This document shows, one piece after another, positions 26,176-34,983 of a stretch of DNA of 64,000 bases. The notes under the pieces were generated by a model. That model made no database searches, was not told where the DNA came from, and saw only the letters and a list, made by a program, of their open reading frames with translations. Numbering within the stretch: the first letter of the stretch is position 1; every line of letters begins with the position of its first letter. The translations under genes and the position numbers were made by a program. Source of the DNA: Promethearchaeota archaeon. Lineage in GTDB: Archaea; Asgardarchaeota; Lokiarchaeia; Sigyniarchaeales; SOKP01. The stretch spans positions 1 to 64,000 of the forward strand of contig JAHPZE010000009.1 of NCBI GenBank assembly GCA_019058365.1, given 5' to 3'.

Positions 26176-28590
26176 TTAATATTTTTTACGAATTTTTCTG
26201 ACTACAATTCCAGATATAATAACAATTAGTAAGGATATGAGGAATATATTATATCCTGGGATTTCGGGAGGCAAATCTTCCGTATCAATATATCCCATAG
26301 CGGATATTAATCCAAAAGGGAAAGTGGGCATTTCAATTATAATTGAATTTGTAGCGAAATTATATGTTACAGAAGTAAGATAGAATTCTGGCGGTGCTGG
26401 ATCCCATTCTTCTGTTCCACTCATGTTATACGCATAGAATAGGAATACTACACTGCTAAGGTCTATACTTGAAGGAAGTGTAATTGTCATGGTAACATTT
26501 CCAATAATTGAGCTATAGTTGATTAATAATTGATCAAAGAAAGCAAAATATGTACCTAATGGTAATGGTTCATCCACAGGATTCATAGGGAAGAAAGTAG
26601 AAATATATGCAGAATCCGAACCTATTACATCCATTTCTATAGTAACAGTTATACCTGAAGGAAAATAACTGCTTACTGTAAAAGTGTTAGTACCTGAATG
26701 GAGTGCTTGGTAAAATTTAGGATAAACCGAAATATAAGACCATTCTGATCCAGGACCCGGCATTTTCGTCCAACCGTACATCATAGTCATTCTACCTGAA
26801 ATTTCATCGAAATAAAAATGTAATTCTCTATTTACTGTGGTATTTTTAAGCAATACATGACCAGTGCTAAATGTTATATTATCGTAGACACCGCTCCACA
26901 TAACAAAGAAATCGGAAAGCTCAGAACTAGTGGTACTTTCAGGCATTAATATTGGTGGACCACCAACCTCAAATATTAAGGGTGAGACAGGCCAATAGAT
27001 ATTTGCTATAGCAATAATATTTTCATCAAAGAAAGTCCAAGATTCTGTGGATGGATTCCAAATTTCAAGAGAAGCTACAATATAAGAGAAAAATTGATAT
27101 TCTGGTTGACCTGAAGGTAAAACCAAGGGAATATCATAATAATTATAATCCTCAACGAGCCAAGTCATATTCGCATAAACTGTATGAGTTCCAATAATTG
27201 TTGCTTTAATATCATATAATTCGTCTTGATTGCTTTTGTAATAAATAACATGACCAAAATCGACGGACCAATCTACTAAAGTTTGAGTTTTTATCTCATA
27301 GTACATAAAACCATAAGGATTTAGCATTAGAAATGATTGAGTAATACCAGTTGTTTTATTTATTATGATTTTTACATGATCAATGCTTATAGAATTGCTT
27401 AATTCAAACTCTAAAAATTCATTTTCCATAATAATAATCTCATCAAAGTTCATTCCCTCCCAGATACGCAGTGTATCAAGATTCCACATAAATTCTATTT
27501 TTTCCAGTGGAATATTTATAGGCCAGATGAGAGGCAATATTGGATCTCCTACTTCATCATAATATTGGGGATAAAAGTTATTAGCCGCACCTACTATGAT
27601 ATTATCCATGAATTCATAATCTGTTCCATTCCACATGAACCTGTCAGCCAAGACAACTTGAAATACCATATAGATCAGACCATATGAAAAACCATTATTA
27701 GACTTTTCAAGTAGAATATCAGAAATTTCTGTAACTTTTAATTTAAAGTCAATAGCATCATCAATAGTATATTCATTCTCTATTGAATCATAGAAAATTT
27801 CATCTCCAATTTTAACACCCCACTCAACTTCATCAGTTATATCGTAATCAAATACCTGTCTCATTGAGGCATTAATTAACATTGGACCATCTCCCATATC
27901 AATCATCAAAAATACACTTCCATAATCCATCGTTCCGTTATCATAGTAATATCCCTCAACGAAAAATCCATCCGTAGAATTAGAGAAATATATTTTATTC
28001 GTCACATTATCAGATGTATAACTATCAAACGCGTTATATGCTCCCATTTGTGCTGCAGGATAATACATTGATTCATTTATAATTGGTGTTAAAACATCAA
28101 CTTCCAAACCATTTGAACCATTTATTGGAAGTATAAAGGGCATACCATTCTGACCTGCTCTAATTCTATGTTTTATCGGGTCAGTACTATTATACCCAAA
28201 TAGAGCGAGCTCTGTAGAGGGACCATACGCTTCTAATTCGTCTGAAGTGACATTATAATAACACTGTGTTGCATTTACTTGAGAGACTTCATTCTTTCCT
28301 AACCAATCAACAGTCCTATTTTCAATAGACGTAATATTAAAGATCCAGAGATCCTTAAACATCATTTCCACTTCACCAGTAGTACCATTAGCAATTATAA
28401 ATTCTCCTTCGAAATACAACTGATCTCCTTCATTAACATCCCAATGCCATTGATTATTAACATGTTCTTCTGGTATAAAAGGTCCTGCTTGAGTACTTAA
28501 GATTAAAAAACTAAATGTCATTGTAGTAGTCAAAAAAATTAGTAAAAGAACAATAATTCGCTTGTTGCTTTTTAACATCATCTTTAACAA
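26176..28590 (-). CDS. Large secreted, C-terminally anchored surface protein
   Basis: An 804-residue protein with a signal peptide (RIIVLLLIFLTTTMTFSFLIL, split by the usual Lys-rich start). The long ectodomain is rich in Asn, Tyr, Trp and N-x-S/T sites. A C-terminal PGYNIFLISLLIVIISG helix is followed by RKIRKKY. This layout (Pro-Gly near a final helix and a basic tail) is like the PGF-CTERM type of archaeal surface anchoring. The ectodomain contains repeated beta-rich segments starting DWSVDFGHVIYY and EWGVKIGDEIFY. Function unknown; a cell-envelope or adhesion role is inferred. Confidence 0.75.
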   Translation of the reverse strand: MLKMMLKSNKRIIVLLLIFLTTTMTFSFLILSTQAGPFIPEEHVNNQWHWDVNEGDQLYFEGEFIIANGTTGEVEMMFKDLWIFNITSIENRTVDWLGKNEVSQVNATQCYYNVTSDELEAYGPSTELALFGYNSTDPIKHRIRAGQNGMPFILPINGSNGLEVDVLTPIINESMYYPAAQMGAYNAFDSYTSDNVTNKIYFSNSTDGFFVEGYYYDNGTMDYGSVFLMIDMGDGPMLINASMRQVFDYDITDEVEWGVKIGDEIFYDSIENEYTIDDAIDFKLKVTEISDILLEKSNNGFSYGLIYMVFQVVLADRFMWNGTDYEFMDNIIVGAANNFYPQYYDEVGDPILPLIWPINIPLEKIEFMWNLDTLRIWEGMNFDEIIIMENEFLEFELSNSISIDHVKIIINKTTGITQSFLMLNPYGFMYYEIKTQTLVDWSVDFGHVIYYKSNQDELYDIKATIIGTHTVYANMTWLVEDYNYYDIPLVLPSGQPEYQFFSYIVASLEIWNPSTESWTFFDENIIAIANIYWPVSPLIFEVGGPPILMPESTTSSELSDFFVMWSGVYDNITFSTGHVLLKNTTVNRELHFYFDEISGRMTMMYGWTKMPGPGSEWSYISVYPKFYQALHSGTNTFTVSSYFPSGITVTIEMDVIGSDSAYISTFFPMNPVDEPLPLGTYFAFFDQLLINYSSIIGNVTMTITLPSSIDLSSVVFLFYAYNMSGTEEWDPAPPEFYLTSVTYNFATNSIIIEMPTFPFGLISAMGYIDTEDLPPEIPGYNIFLISLLIVIISGIVVRKIRKKY

Positions 28591-28731
28591 CTCTTATTAA
28601 ATCTTTTTTGACAATAATGTTATATTCTTATTTTTCAATAAATAAGATTAAACAAATAGTAATTGATTTTATTTTTATATTTATTGTCTAAAAATTGTGA
28701 ATAAAAGAAGTCTAAAAAATTTAGATAAGAG

Positions 28732-29475
28732 CTATTTGTTTTCGATTAGCTGTAACAATTCAGCTAACGAACTAATTAGTAAATCTGGCTGATTTTCAAT
28801 TAAAACCTCTTTTTTTGACACTCCACTTGCCACTCCTATAGTCCACATTCCAGCTTCACGTCCAGCGATGATATCAGAGGGCATATCACCAACCATTAAA
28901 AAATCTTCTCTATGAGGTTTTTCGTAATTTTCTAAAGGGGGTTGAAGTGCCATTGGATCTGGTTTTTGAACGGGAATTTTATCACTCCCATAAATACCTT
29001 TAAAAAAGTCGTATAGGTCTTCGTTCTCAAGATGCTCAATAATTACCTCTGTTTTATTATGAGAAACAATAAATAGATCATATTTTTTCTTTAGTTTTTT
29101 AAAAAGCGGTTTTACAGATGGAAAAAATGAAGCCTGTTTTGAATATTCTAGATACTTAGCAAAAATCTTTATTGCTATGCGCAATTTTTTAAAATAAGTC
29201 AAACTTTTAAGCGCTGTTATATATTTGAAAACTTCATAAGATTCGAGTAAGATTTTGGGTAATGGATAACCTTGAATAGTCTCTAATAAAGCTCCAATCT
29301 CTTGAATTGTGTTGTCCATATCAAATTCTGCTTTTTGGACTTCTTTTTCCAATACCTCTTCGATTGATTTTTCAAGGATTTGACGAATATCTAATAAAGT
29401 ACCATCAAAGTCGAATATTATTGCCCGAAGAGAACTATTTTGTAATCGTTGTATTAGCTGATTTTCTCTGGTCAT
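28732..29475 (-). CDS. HAD-superfamily hydrolase (phosphoglycolate phosphatase-like)
   Basis: A 247-residue HAD protein. Motif I FDFDGTLLD (near residue 22), motif II IVSHNKTE, motif III lysine in QKPDP and motif IV MVGDMPSDIIAGREAG. The helical cap lies between motifs I and II. It is likely to dephosphorylate a small sugar or organic phosphate, such as phosphoglycolate. Single gene. Confidence 0.87.
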   Translation of the reverse strand: MTRENQLIQRLQNSSLRAIIFDFDGTLLDIRQILEKSIEEVLEKEVQKAEFDMDNTIQEIGALLETIQGYPLPKILLESYEVFKYITALKSLTYFKKLRIAIKIFAKYLEYSKQASFFPSVKPLFKKLKKKYDLFIVSHNKTEVIIEHLENEDLYDFFKGIYGSDKIPVQKPDPMALQPPLENYEKPHREDFLMVGDMPSDIIAGREAGMWTIGVASGVSKKEVLIENQPDLLISSLAELLQLIENK

Positions 29476-29690
29476 GATCTCACTATATGTAAACTATAAT
29501 TAATTAAAAAGTCTAAACGATAAAAACTATTTTAGTATAGAATTCAGAAATAAAATTTATCTCTCTACTAAAGTAAATCATAGTATGTAGTGATATAGAA
29601 ATATTCATAGAATAAATAAATTAAAAACTTAGAGAGAATAAAAAAAATTTTAAAATTAAATATAATTTAAGCATTTTTATAGATTTATTA

Positions 29691-30473
29691 TTATTCTAAA
29701 CGTTCTAACAATTCTCGAATTTTTTTCAATTCATCTAAACGTAACTCGCTTTTATTTATTTCTTTATGTTCTATTGAATTTTCAATTACAGAGGAAGTTT
29801 CCATCATTCTTATTCTTTCCCATATTGTTGCACGAATGAATTCTGATTGTGTTTGGTGCGAAAGTTGAGAAAATCGTTTAATTTCATTCAATTCATTGCT
29901 ATTAACTAAAAACTTAACTTGGATGCTTTTTTTTAAAGCTTTTTGAATAATAATAGGAAGTTGATTTAACAGATCTTCAACATTATCAGTCGATGTTAAT
30001 TCAATATAACCTATTAAACCTTCTTTTTTAACAAATTCTTTATATTTTTCCCTATCAATTGTTTCCAGTTTCTCAACTAAATCGCGTTTATTTCCAATTA
30101 AAAGTATAGGACATTTATCTTGTTTAATCTGATTCCAAACTTTTTTAAACTGTGTTTGATAATAGTCAAAAGTTTCTGGTTTAGATAAATCAAATACAAA
30201 AAAAATAGCTGATGCCCCAGTGTAGTATAGTGTTTGAAGTGAACCAAATTTATCATTCGCAATAATATCCCAAAACTGAAGTTTATAATCATGACCGTCA
30301 ATATTCACATTTTTAATAAAGAAGTTCACACCTACTTTTGGACCAGCATCTTCATGAAGAGATTTATCTGAAAACTGTTCAATTAATGTGGTTTTACCTA
30401 CTCCCGCAGCCCCAAGAACTACTATCTTAAACATTTCTTTATACTTTTCTTTACTTATTTTCTTTACCTCCAT
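29691..30473 (-). CDS. Rab/Ras-like small GTPase fused to a ribbon-helix-helix DNA-binding domain
   Basis: A 260-residue protein. G domain (about 14-180): P-loop GAAGVGKT (21-28), switch II WDIIANDKF, G4 IGNKRDL and G5-like ELTSTD. After it, residues about 184-222 form a ribbon-helix-helix module: the strand IQVKFLVN, then ELNEIKRFSQLS, then QSEFIRATIWERIR, which fits the CopG/MetJ pattern. A charged helical tail ends the protein. Switch II departs from WDTAGQE: the DxxG glycine is Ala and the catalytic Gln is Asn. The promoter carries two tandem ATGTAC repeats, so auto-regulation is likely. No prenylation cysteine. Confidence 0.85.
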   Translation of the reverse strand: MEVKKISKEKYKEMFKIVVLGAAGVGKTTLIEQFSDKSLHEDAGPKVGVNFFIKNVNIDGHDYKLQFWDIIANDKFGSLQTLYYTGASAIFFVFDLSKPETFDYYQTQFKKVWNQIKQDKCPILLIGNKRDLVEKLETIDREKYKEFVKKEGLIGYIELTSTDNVEDLLNQLPIIIQKALKKSIQVKFLVNSNELNEIKRFSQLSHQTQSEFIRATIWERIRMMETSSVIENSIEHKEINKSELRLDELKKIRELLERLE

Positions 30474-30495
30474 TTTTTATTTTTTATTATATTAT

Positions 30496-30512
30496 ATGTA
30501 CCGATCATGTAC
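30496..30512. promoter_or_regulatory. Proximal tandem ATGTAC repeat (candidate RHH operator)
   Basis: ATGTAC at 30496-30501 and again at 30507-30512, an 11-bp repeat that places both half-sites on one face of the helix. It lies about where transcription of the GTPase-RHH gene should begin, 25-40 bp before its ATG. Each GTAC core is itself palindromic. This is the usual look of a tandem ribbon-helix-helix operator. Confidence 0.6.
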
Positions 30513-30536
30513 CTATAATTAAAAAAGAAATATTCC

Positions 30537-30544
30537 TTTATAAA
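30537..30544 (-). promoter_or_regulatory. TATA box of the GTPase-RHH gene
   Basis: TTTATAAA, 64-71 bp before the start codon. It sits between the two ATGTAC-repeat elements, and the predicted start of transcription (about 25 bp downstream) falls at the edge of the proximal element. Confidence 0.5.
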
Positions 30545-30547
30545 TCT

Positions 30548-30564
30548 ATGTACTGAATATGTAC
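30548..30564. promoter_or_regulatory. Distal tandem ATGTAC repeat (candidate RHH operator)
   Basis: ATGTAC at 30548-30553 and 30559-30564, the same 11-bp repeat as the proximal site and exactly 52 bp from it. It covers the BRE side of the TATA box, so binding there should compete with TFB/TBP. Confidence 0.6.
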
Positions 30565-30673
30565 ATATACGATAGAATAAGAGAAAAAAACTCCTAACCT
30601 TTAAAATTAAAATATTCAATACTTTTACAAATATGTATGAAATTAAATATCGAGGATAAATAAAAAGGAAATG

Positions 30674-33034
30674 TTATATTGCAATATGTTCGGTTCTTCT
30701 AATAATCTCGTCCTGTAAATCAAGTCCTAAATTCACAAAATAGTCGCTATATCCCGCAACTCGCACTATTAGGTCTCTATATTTTTCTGGATTTTTCTGT
30801 GCAGCCCGTAAAGTATCTGCTGATACTACATTAAATTGTACATGATGACCATCCATTTCAAAATATGCTCTAATTAAATGAGCCAATTTATTAATCCTAT
30901 TTTCTTCTGAAAAAAATTGAGGAGCAAATTTTTGGTTTAGTAAGGTTCCTCCCGTTTTTAGATGATCAATTTTTCCAGCGGATTTAATAACTGCAGTTGG
31001 ACCATTAATATCCATGCCTTGAACTGGAGAGATGCCTTCTGATAAAGGAGTATAAGCCTTACGTCCATCTGGTGTGGCACCAGTTACTTGACCAAAATAA
31101 ACATGAACAGTAGTAGGAAGTAGATTAATACGATGTACACCACCTTTAGTATTAGGACGATTATCGATCGCGTTATAAACAATATTAAAAACTTGTGTAG
31201 TTATCGAATCAGCATAATCATTATCATTCCCGTATTTGGGAGTTTTATAAATTAATTTCTGTTGTAAAACTTCATTTCCAATAAAATCTTTATCTAAGGC
31301 TTTTATTAGGTCTTCCATAGATATTTTTTTTTTCTCAAATATATTATATTTTAAAGAAGCTAAACAATCTGTAATGCTACCCATCCCTACAATTTGTATA
31401 TATGAAGTGTTGTATTTGGCTCCACCATCATTGTAATCCTTCCCATTCTTTATACAATCATCGATTAATATTGAAAGGAAAGGGGCGGGATTTTGTGCCC
31501 AGATTCGTTCAATTATTTGATTTCCTTTAATTTTTATGTCTACAAAATGCTTAATTTGTTTTTTATAAGCTTTAAAGAATTCATCAAAAGTTTTAAAAGT
31601 TGTAGGCTCACCAGTTTTCAATCCAATCTGTTTTTTAGTTACAAGATCGAAACCATTATGAAGTGTGACTTCCAAAATTTTTACTAAATTAAAATATCCC
31701 GTTAGTATATATGCTTCTTTTCCAAAAGCACCAGATTCAACACAACCACTTGCCCCACCATTTCGGGCATCTACTATAGATTTACCCTGTCTAGTTAATT
31801 CTTGTATAATAGCATCGGTATTGAACACTGAAGGTTGACCAAAACCAGTTTTAACAATTTCAAGGGCTCTTTTTAAGAATCTATCGGGGGTCTTTGTACT
31901 AATCTGAACATTACTACTTGGCTGGACTATCCTCATTTCTTCAATTACATCTAATAACATGTAGGATACTTCATTGACTCCATCAGAACCATCCTCTTTA
32001 AGTCCGCCAATGTTAATATTACAAAAATCGGTATAAGTATTGCTCTCTTCAGCAGTTACTCCAACCTTTGGAGGAGCAGGTTGATTATTAAACTTCACCC
32101 AAAAAGCTTGAAGTAATTCATATGCATCTTCCTTGGTCAATATACCATTAGCAATATCATCTTTGTAAAATGGATAGAGATGTTGATCTAAGCGTCCAGG
32201 ATTGAAAGAATCCCATGTATTATATTCAGTTATAACACCTAAATGAATGAACCAATAGTGTTGGAGGGCCTCCCAGAATGTTCTAGGTGCCAATGCAGGA
32301 ACTCTAGAACATATCTCCGAAATCTTTTCTAATTCACTTTTTCTAATTGGATTTGCTTCATTTACAGCTAAAAATTTGGCTTCTTGAGCATGGCGTTCAG
32401 AAAAAGCAATTATCGCATCTGCAACGATAATCATCGCAGTTAGCTGTTCCCTCTTATCAAAAGCTTGAGGATCATTGAAAAAATCTAATTTTTCTATACT
32501 TTCTTTTATTTCGTTCTTAAAATCTAAAAATCCTTTATTCCATATGTTTTTTCCACCAACCGTATGTCCAGGTGCTCTCTGTTCCATAAACTCTGTGAAA
32601 ATTCCCGCTTCATATGCATCAATCCATTCATCATCAACTTGGGTGAAGATTTTATCACGAATAGATCTTCCTTTCCAAAAGGGAATAATTAGATCTGCTG
32701 TTTTTTGTCTTATATCTTCTGAAACTTTAAATGAAATTTTTTTACGGGTATTTAAAATCTCTAAATCTCGTAAACTATGGCAACAAACTTCTGGATATGT
32801 AGATGTAGCTTTTGGTTCTGGGCCACGTTCGCCGATAATTAACTCCCCTTTATTAATGCAGATCTTTTTATTTTCCATAATGTGCTTAAAAGCTTTAGCT
32901 CTCGCAATTGGAGCTGAAAACTTATGTGCAGCACCCATTTTATAAAACTCTGTCATTAATAAAGCACGTTCCAATGATATATAAGGAATTGCTTCACGAC
33001 TTTGTGTTCGTAGGTTTTTAATTCGTTCATTCAT
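30674..33034 (-). CDS. Glycyl radical enzyme (PFL-like; hydroxyproline/glycerol dehydratase clade)
   Basis: A 786-residue PFL-superfamily enzyme. The thiyl-radical Cys is in GGASGCVESGAFG (near residue 430) and the glycyl radical loop is RVAGYSDYF near the C-terminus. The GCVE form with SGAFGKEAYILTGYFN excludes true pyruvate formate-lyase (which has two adjacent Cys) and points to dehydratases or C-N/C-C lyases such as HypD, GD or CutC. The exact substrate is not assigned. It needs a radical-SAM activase, and none is encoded in this window. Oxygen-sensitive, so an anaerobe is implied. Confidence 0.88.
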   Translation of the reverse strand: MNERIKNLRTQSREAIPYISLERALLMTEFYKMGAAHKFSAPIARAKAFKHIMENKKICINKGELIIGERGPEPKATSTYPEVCCHSLRDLEILNTRKKISFKVSEDIRQKTADLIIPFWKGRSIRDKIFTQVDDEWIDAYEAGIFTEFMEQRAPGHTVGGKNIWNKGFLDFKNEIKESIEKLDFFNDPQAFDKREQLTAMIIVADAIIAFSERHAQEAKFLAVNEANPIRKSELEKISEICSRVPALAPRTFWEALQHYWFIHLGVITEYNTWDSFNPGRLDQHLYPFYKDDIANGILTKEDAYELLQAFWVKFNNQPAPPKVGVTAEESNTYTDFCNINIGGLKEDGSDGVNEVSYMLLDVIEEMRIVQPSSNVQISTKTPDRFLKRALEIVKTGFGQPSVFNTDAIIQELTRQGKSIVDARNGGASGCVESGAFGKEAYILTGYFNLVKILEVTLHNGFDLVTKKQIGLKTGEPTTFKTFDEFFKAYKKQIKHFVDIKIKGNQIIERIWAQNPAPFLSILIDDCIKNGKDYNDGGAKYNTSYIQIVGMGSITDCLASLKYNIFEKKKISMEDLIKALDKDFIGNEVLQQKLIYKTPKYGNDNDYADSITTQVFNIVYNAIDNRPNTKGGVHRINLLPTTVHVYFGQVTGATPDGRKAYTPLSEGISPVQGMDINGPTAVIKSAGKIDHLKTGGTLLNQKFAPQFFSEENRINKLAHLIRAYFEMDGHHVQFNVVSADTLRAAQKNPEKYRDLIVRVAGYSDYFVNLGLDLQDEIIRRTEHIAI

Positions 33035-33109
33035 AATATGCTTATTAACTGAAATAATAAAACCAGATCGTTAATGATAATAAAGAATTGAAGTAATAAA
33101 AAAATAATT

Positions 33110-34798
33110 TTATCTATTTTTTCTTTTTTCAGCTCCTTTAGTTTCTTTGTCTCGGATTACTCGTCTTAAGACTTTTCCTATGGCGCTTTTTGGAAGAGAA
33201 TTTACAAATTTTACTATTCTTGGATATTTATAAGCAGCCATTTGCTCTTTAGACCAATCAATAATCTGTTGTTCACTAATTTTTCCTTTATATTCTGTCT
33301 TAAGAATAATATGTGCCATAATATTTTCACCTCTTTCTGGGTCTTTAATACCAATTACAGCACATTCTTGAATTGCAGGATGTTCATATAAAACTTCCTC
33401 AATTTCTCTTGGATAAACACTATGACCTTTATATTTTATCATATCTTTAACTCTATCGATTAAAAAAATATAACCTTCCTCATCCATTTTTGCAAAATCA
33501 CCTGTCCGTAGCCACCTATAACCCCCTGCTTTAAAAAATACATTTTTATTCTCTTCGGGTCGATTATGATATCCCAACATAACCTGAGGTCCAGCAACAA
33601 CTAATTCTCCAGATTCTCCAATAGGCAAGAAATTAAGATTATCATCAATAATCCCACATAAAGTATTTGCAACAGGAATGCCACAACTACCAAGCTTTTT
33701 AATAGCCCAAGGAGGACTATTTGTGACAGTGGGGCTTGTTTCACTAAGTCCATAACCTTCTCCTAATGGAAATCCTGTTTTTTTTTCCCATTCTTTAGCG
33801 ATTTCTATGGGCATTGCTGAGGCTCCTACATTAGCATATTTTAAGCAAGAAAAATCTACATCCTTACTTAATGGCGAATTTAACAGATTAATAAACATCG
33901 TTGGTACTCCTAATAGAGTATTTGGCTTTTTTTCTTTAATAGTTTCGATAATCCGAGGAATGTCAAATGTAGGAAAGATAAATCCTTTTCCTCCTGTCAT
34001 AGGACCTTGAATAAGTTCACATGTTTGTCCATAGATATGATACCAAGGAAGAATACACATATTTACAAGATCTCCCTTAATATAAGTTTCTTTCATATAA
34101 TCTGATATCTGCTTCATTTGTAATATATTAGCAATAATATTATAATGAGTTAAACATGCCCCTTTAGGATCCCCTGTTGTCCCACCAGTATATTGAATAA
34201 CTGCTATATCTTCTTTAGGAGTGATATCAACTTTGAAATCTGGAAGTGGCTTTGGATTTTGCTCCAATAATGTATTGTAATGAATTATCTTAGTAGTTTC
34301 AGGCACATCTGGAATCTCACCGGCAACATTAACAATAACAATTTTCTCCAATTCCAGTTGATCTTCTACTTTCTTAAATTCCTTGATAAACCTATCAATC
34401 ATAATTAAATATTTTGCTCCAGAATCTTTAATTTGATATGCCATTTCTCTTGCTACAAATAGAGGACTTATGGCAGTTAACGTTGCTCCTAGCCCTAAGG
34501 CAGCAAAATAACAAATACTAAAGTGTGGAGAATTTGGTAACCATAGGGATATCACATCACCTTTTCTTATACCTAATTGTAAAAGGCCACTAGCAAATCT
34601 TCTTGTTAAGCTATCCATCTCTTTGAATGTAAATTCTCTCCCAAAATAATCCATTGCGACTTTATCACCATATTCTATAGCACCTGTCTCGAATAAGTCA
34701 ATTAAGGACTGGTCTTCTGGGATATCAATATCTAATGTAATTCCATCTGGTAAATAATCTTTCCAAATTCTGTTTTTAATATAATCCGGGAGTTCCAT
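33110..34798 (-). CDS. Long-chain fatty-acid-CoA ligase-like AMP-forming enzyme
   Basis: About 562 residues of the ANL superfamily. The AMP/P-loop motif is YTGGTTGDPKGA. Later come GYGLSETSP, YRWLRTGDFAKMDEEGYI with the hinge region DRVKDMIKYKGHSVYP, and the catalytic Lys in PKSAIGKVLRR. It activates a carboxylic acid, probably a fatty acid, to its CoA thioester. ATG 34798 (MELPDYIKNRIW) is the likely start; a longer in-frame ATG at 34864 adds 22 non-conserved residues. It feeds the beta-oxidation-type enzymes in this window. Confidence 0.88.
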   Translation of the reverse strand: MELPDYIKNRIWKDYLPDGITLDIDIPEDQSLIDLFETGAIEYGDKVAMDYFGREFTFKEMDSLTRRFASGLLQLGIRKGDVISLWLPNSPHFSICYFAALGLGATLTAISPLFVAREMAYQIKDSGAKYLIMIDRFIKEFKKVEDQLELEKIVIVNVAGEIPDVPETTKIIHYNTLLEQNPKPLPDFKVDITPKEDIAVIQYTGGTTGDPKGACLTHYNIIANILQMKQISDYMKETYIKGDLVNMCILPWYHIYGQTCELIQGPMTGGKGFIFPTFDIPRIIETIKEKKPNTLLGVPTMFINLLNSPLSKDVDFSCLKYANVGASAMPIEIAKEWEKKTGFPLGEGYGLSETSPTVTNSPPWAIKKLGSCGIPVANTLCGIIDDNLNFLPIGESGELVVAGPQVMLGYHNRPEENKNVFFKAGGYRWLRTGDFAKMDEEGYIFLIDRVKDMIKYKGHSVYPREIEEVLYEHPAIQECAVIGIKDPERGENIMAHIILKTEYKGKISEQQIIDWSKEQMAAYKYPRIVKFVNSLPKSAIGKVLRRVIRDKETKGAEKRKNR

Positions 34799-34983
34799 TT
34801 TAATTAGCACTTTAATATTGTTTCTATAAAATAATGAATTTCCTTTAAAAATTAAATTTTTCAATTCTCAGATTCATAAATTCTACTTTACAAATTATTT
34901 TTTAATGAGTTATTATTATAAATTCAAGTATCTTTGAAAAACTCAAAATAAAATTTCTAAATTTAATTTCTAGGTTTAAGATT

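Noticed and set aside
32475..32945. 156-residue plus-strand open frame
   Set aside because: It is antisense to the glycyl radical enzyme and shows no protein-like pattern.
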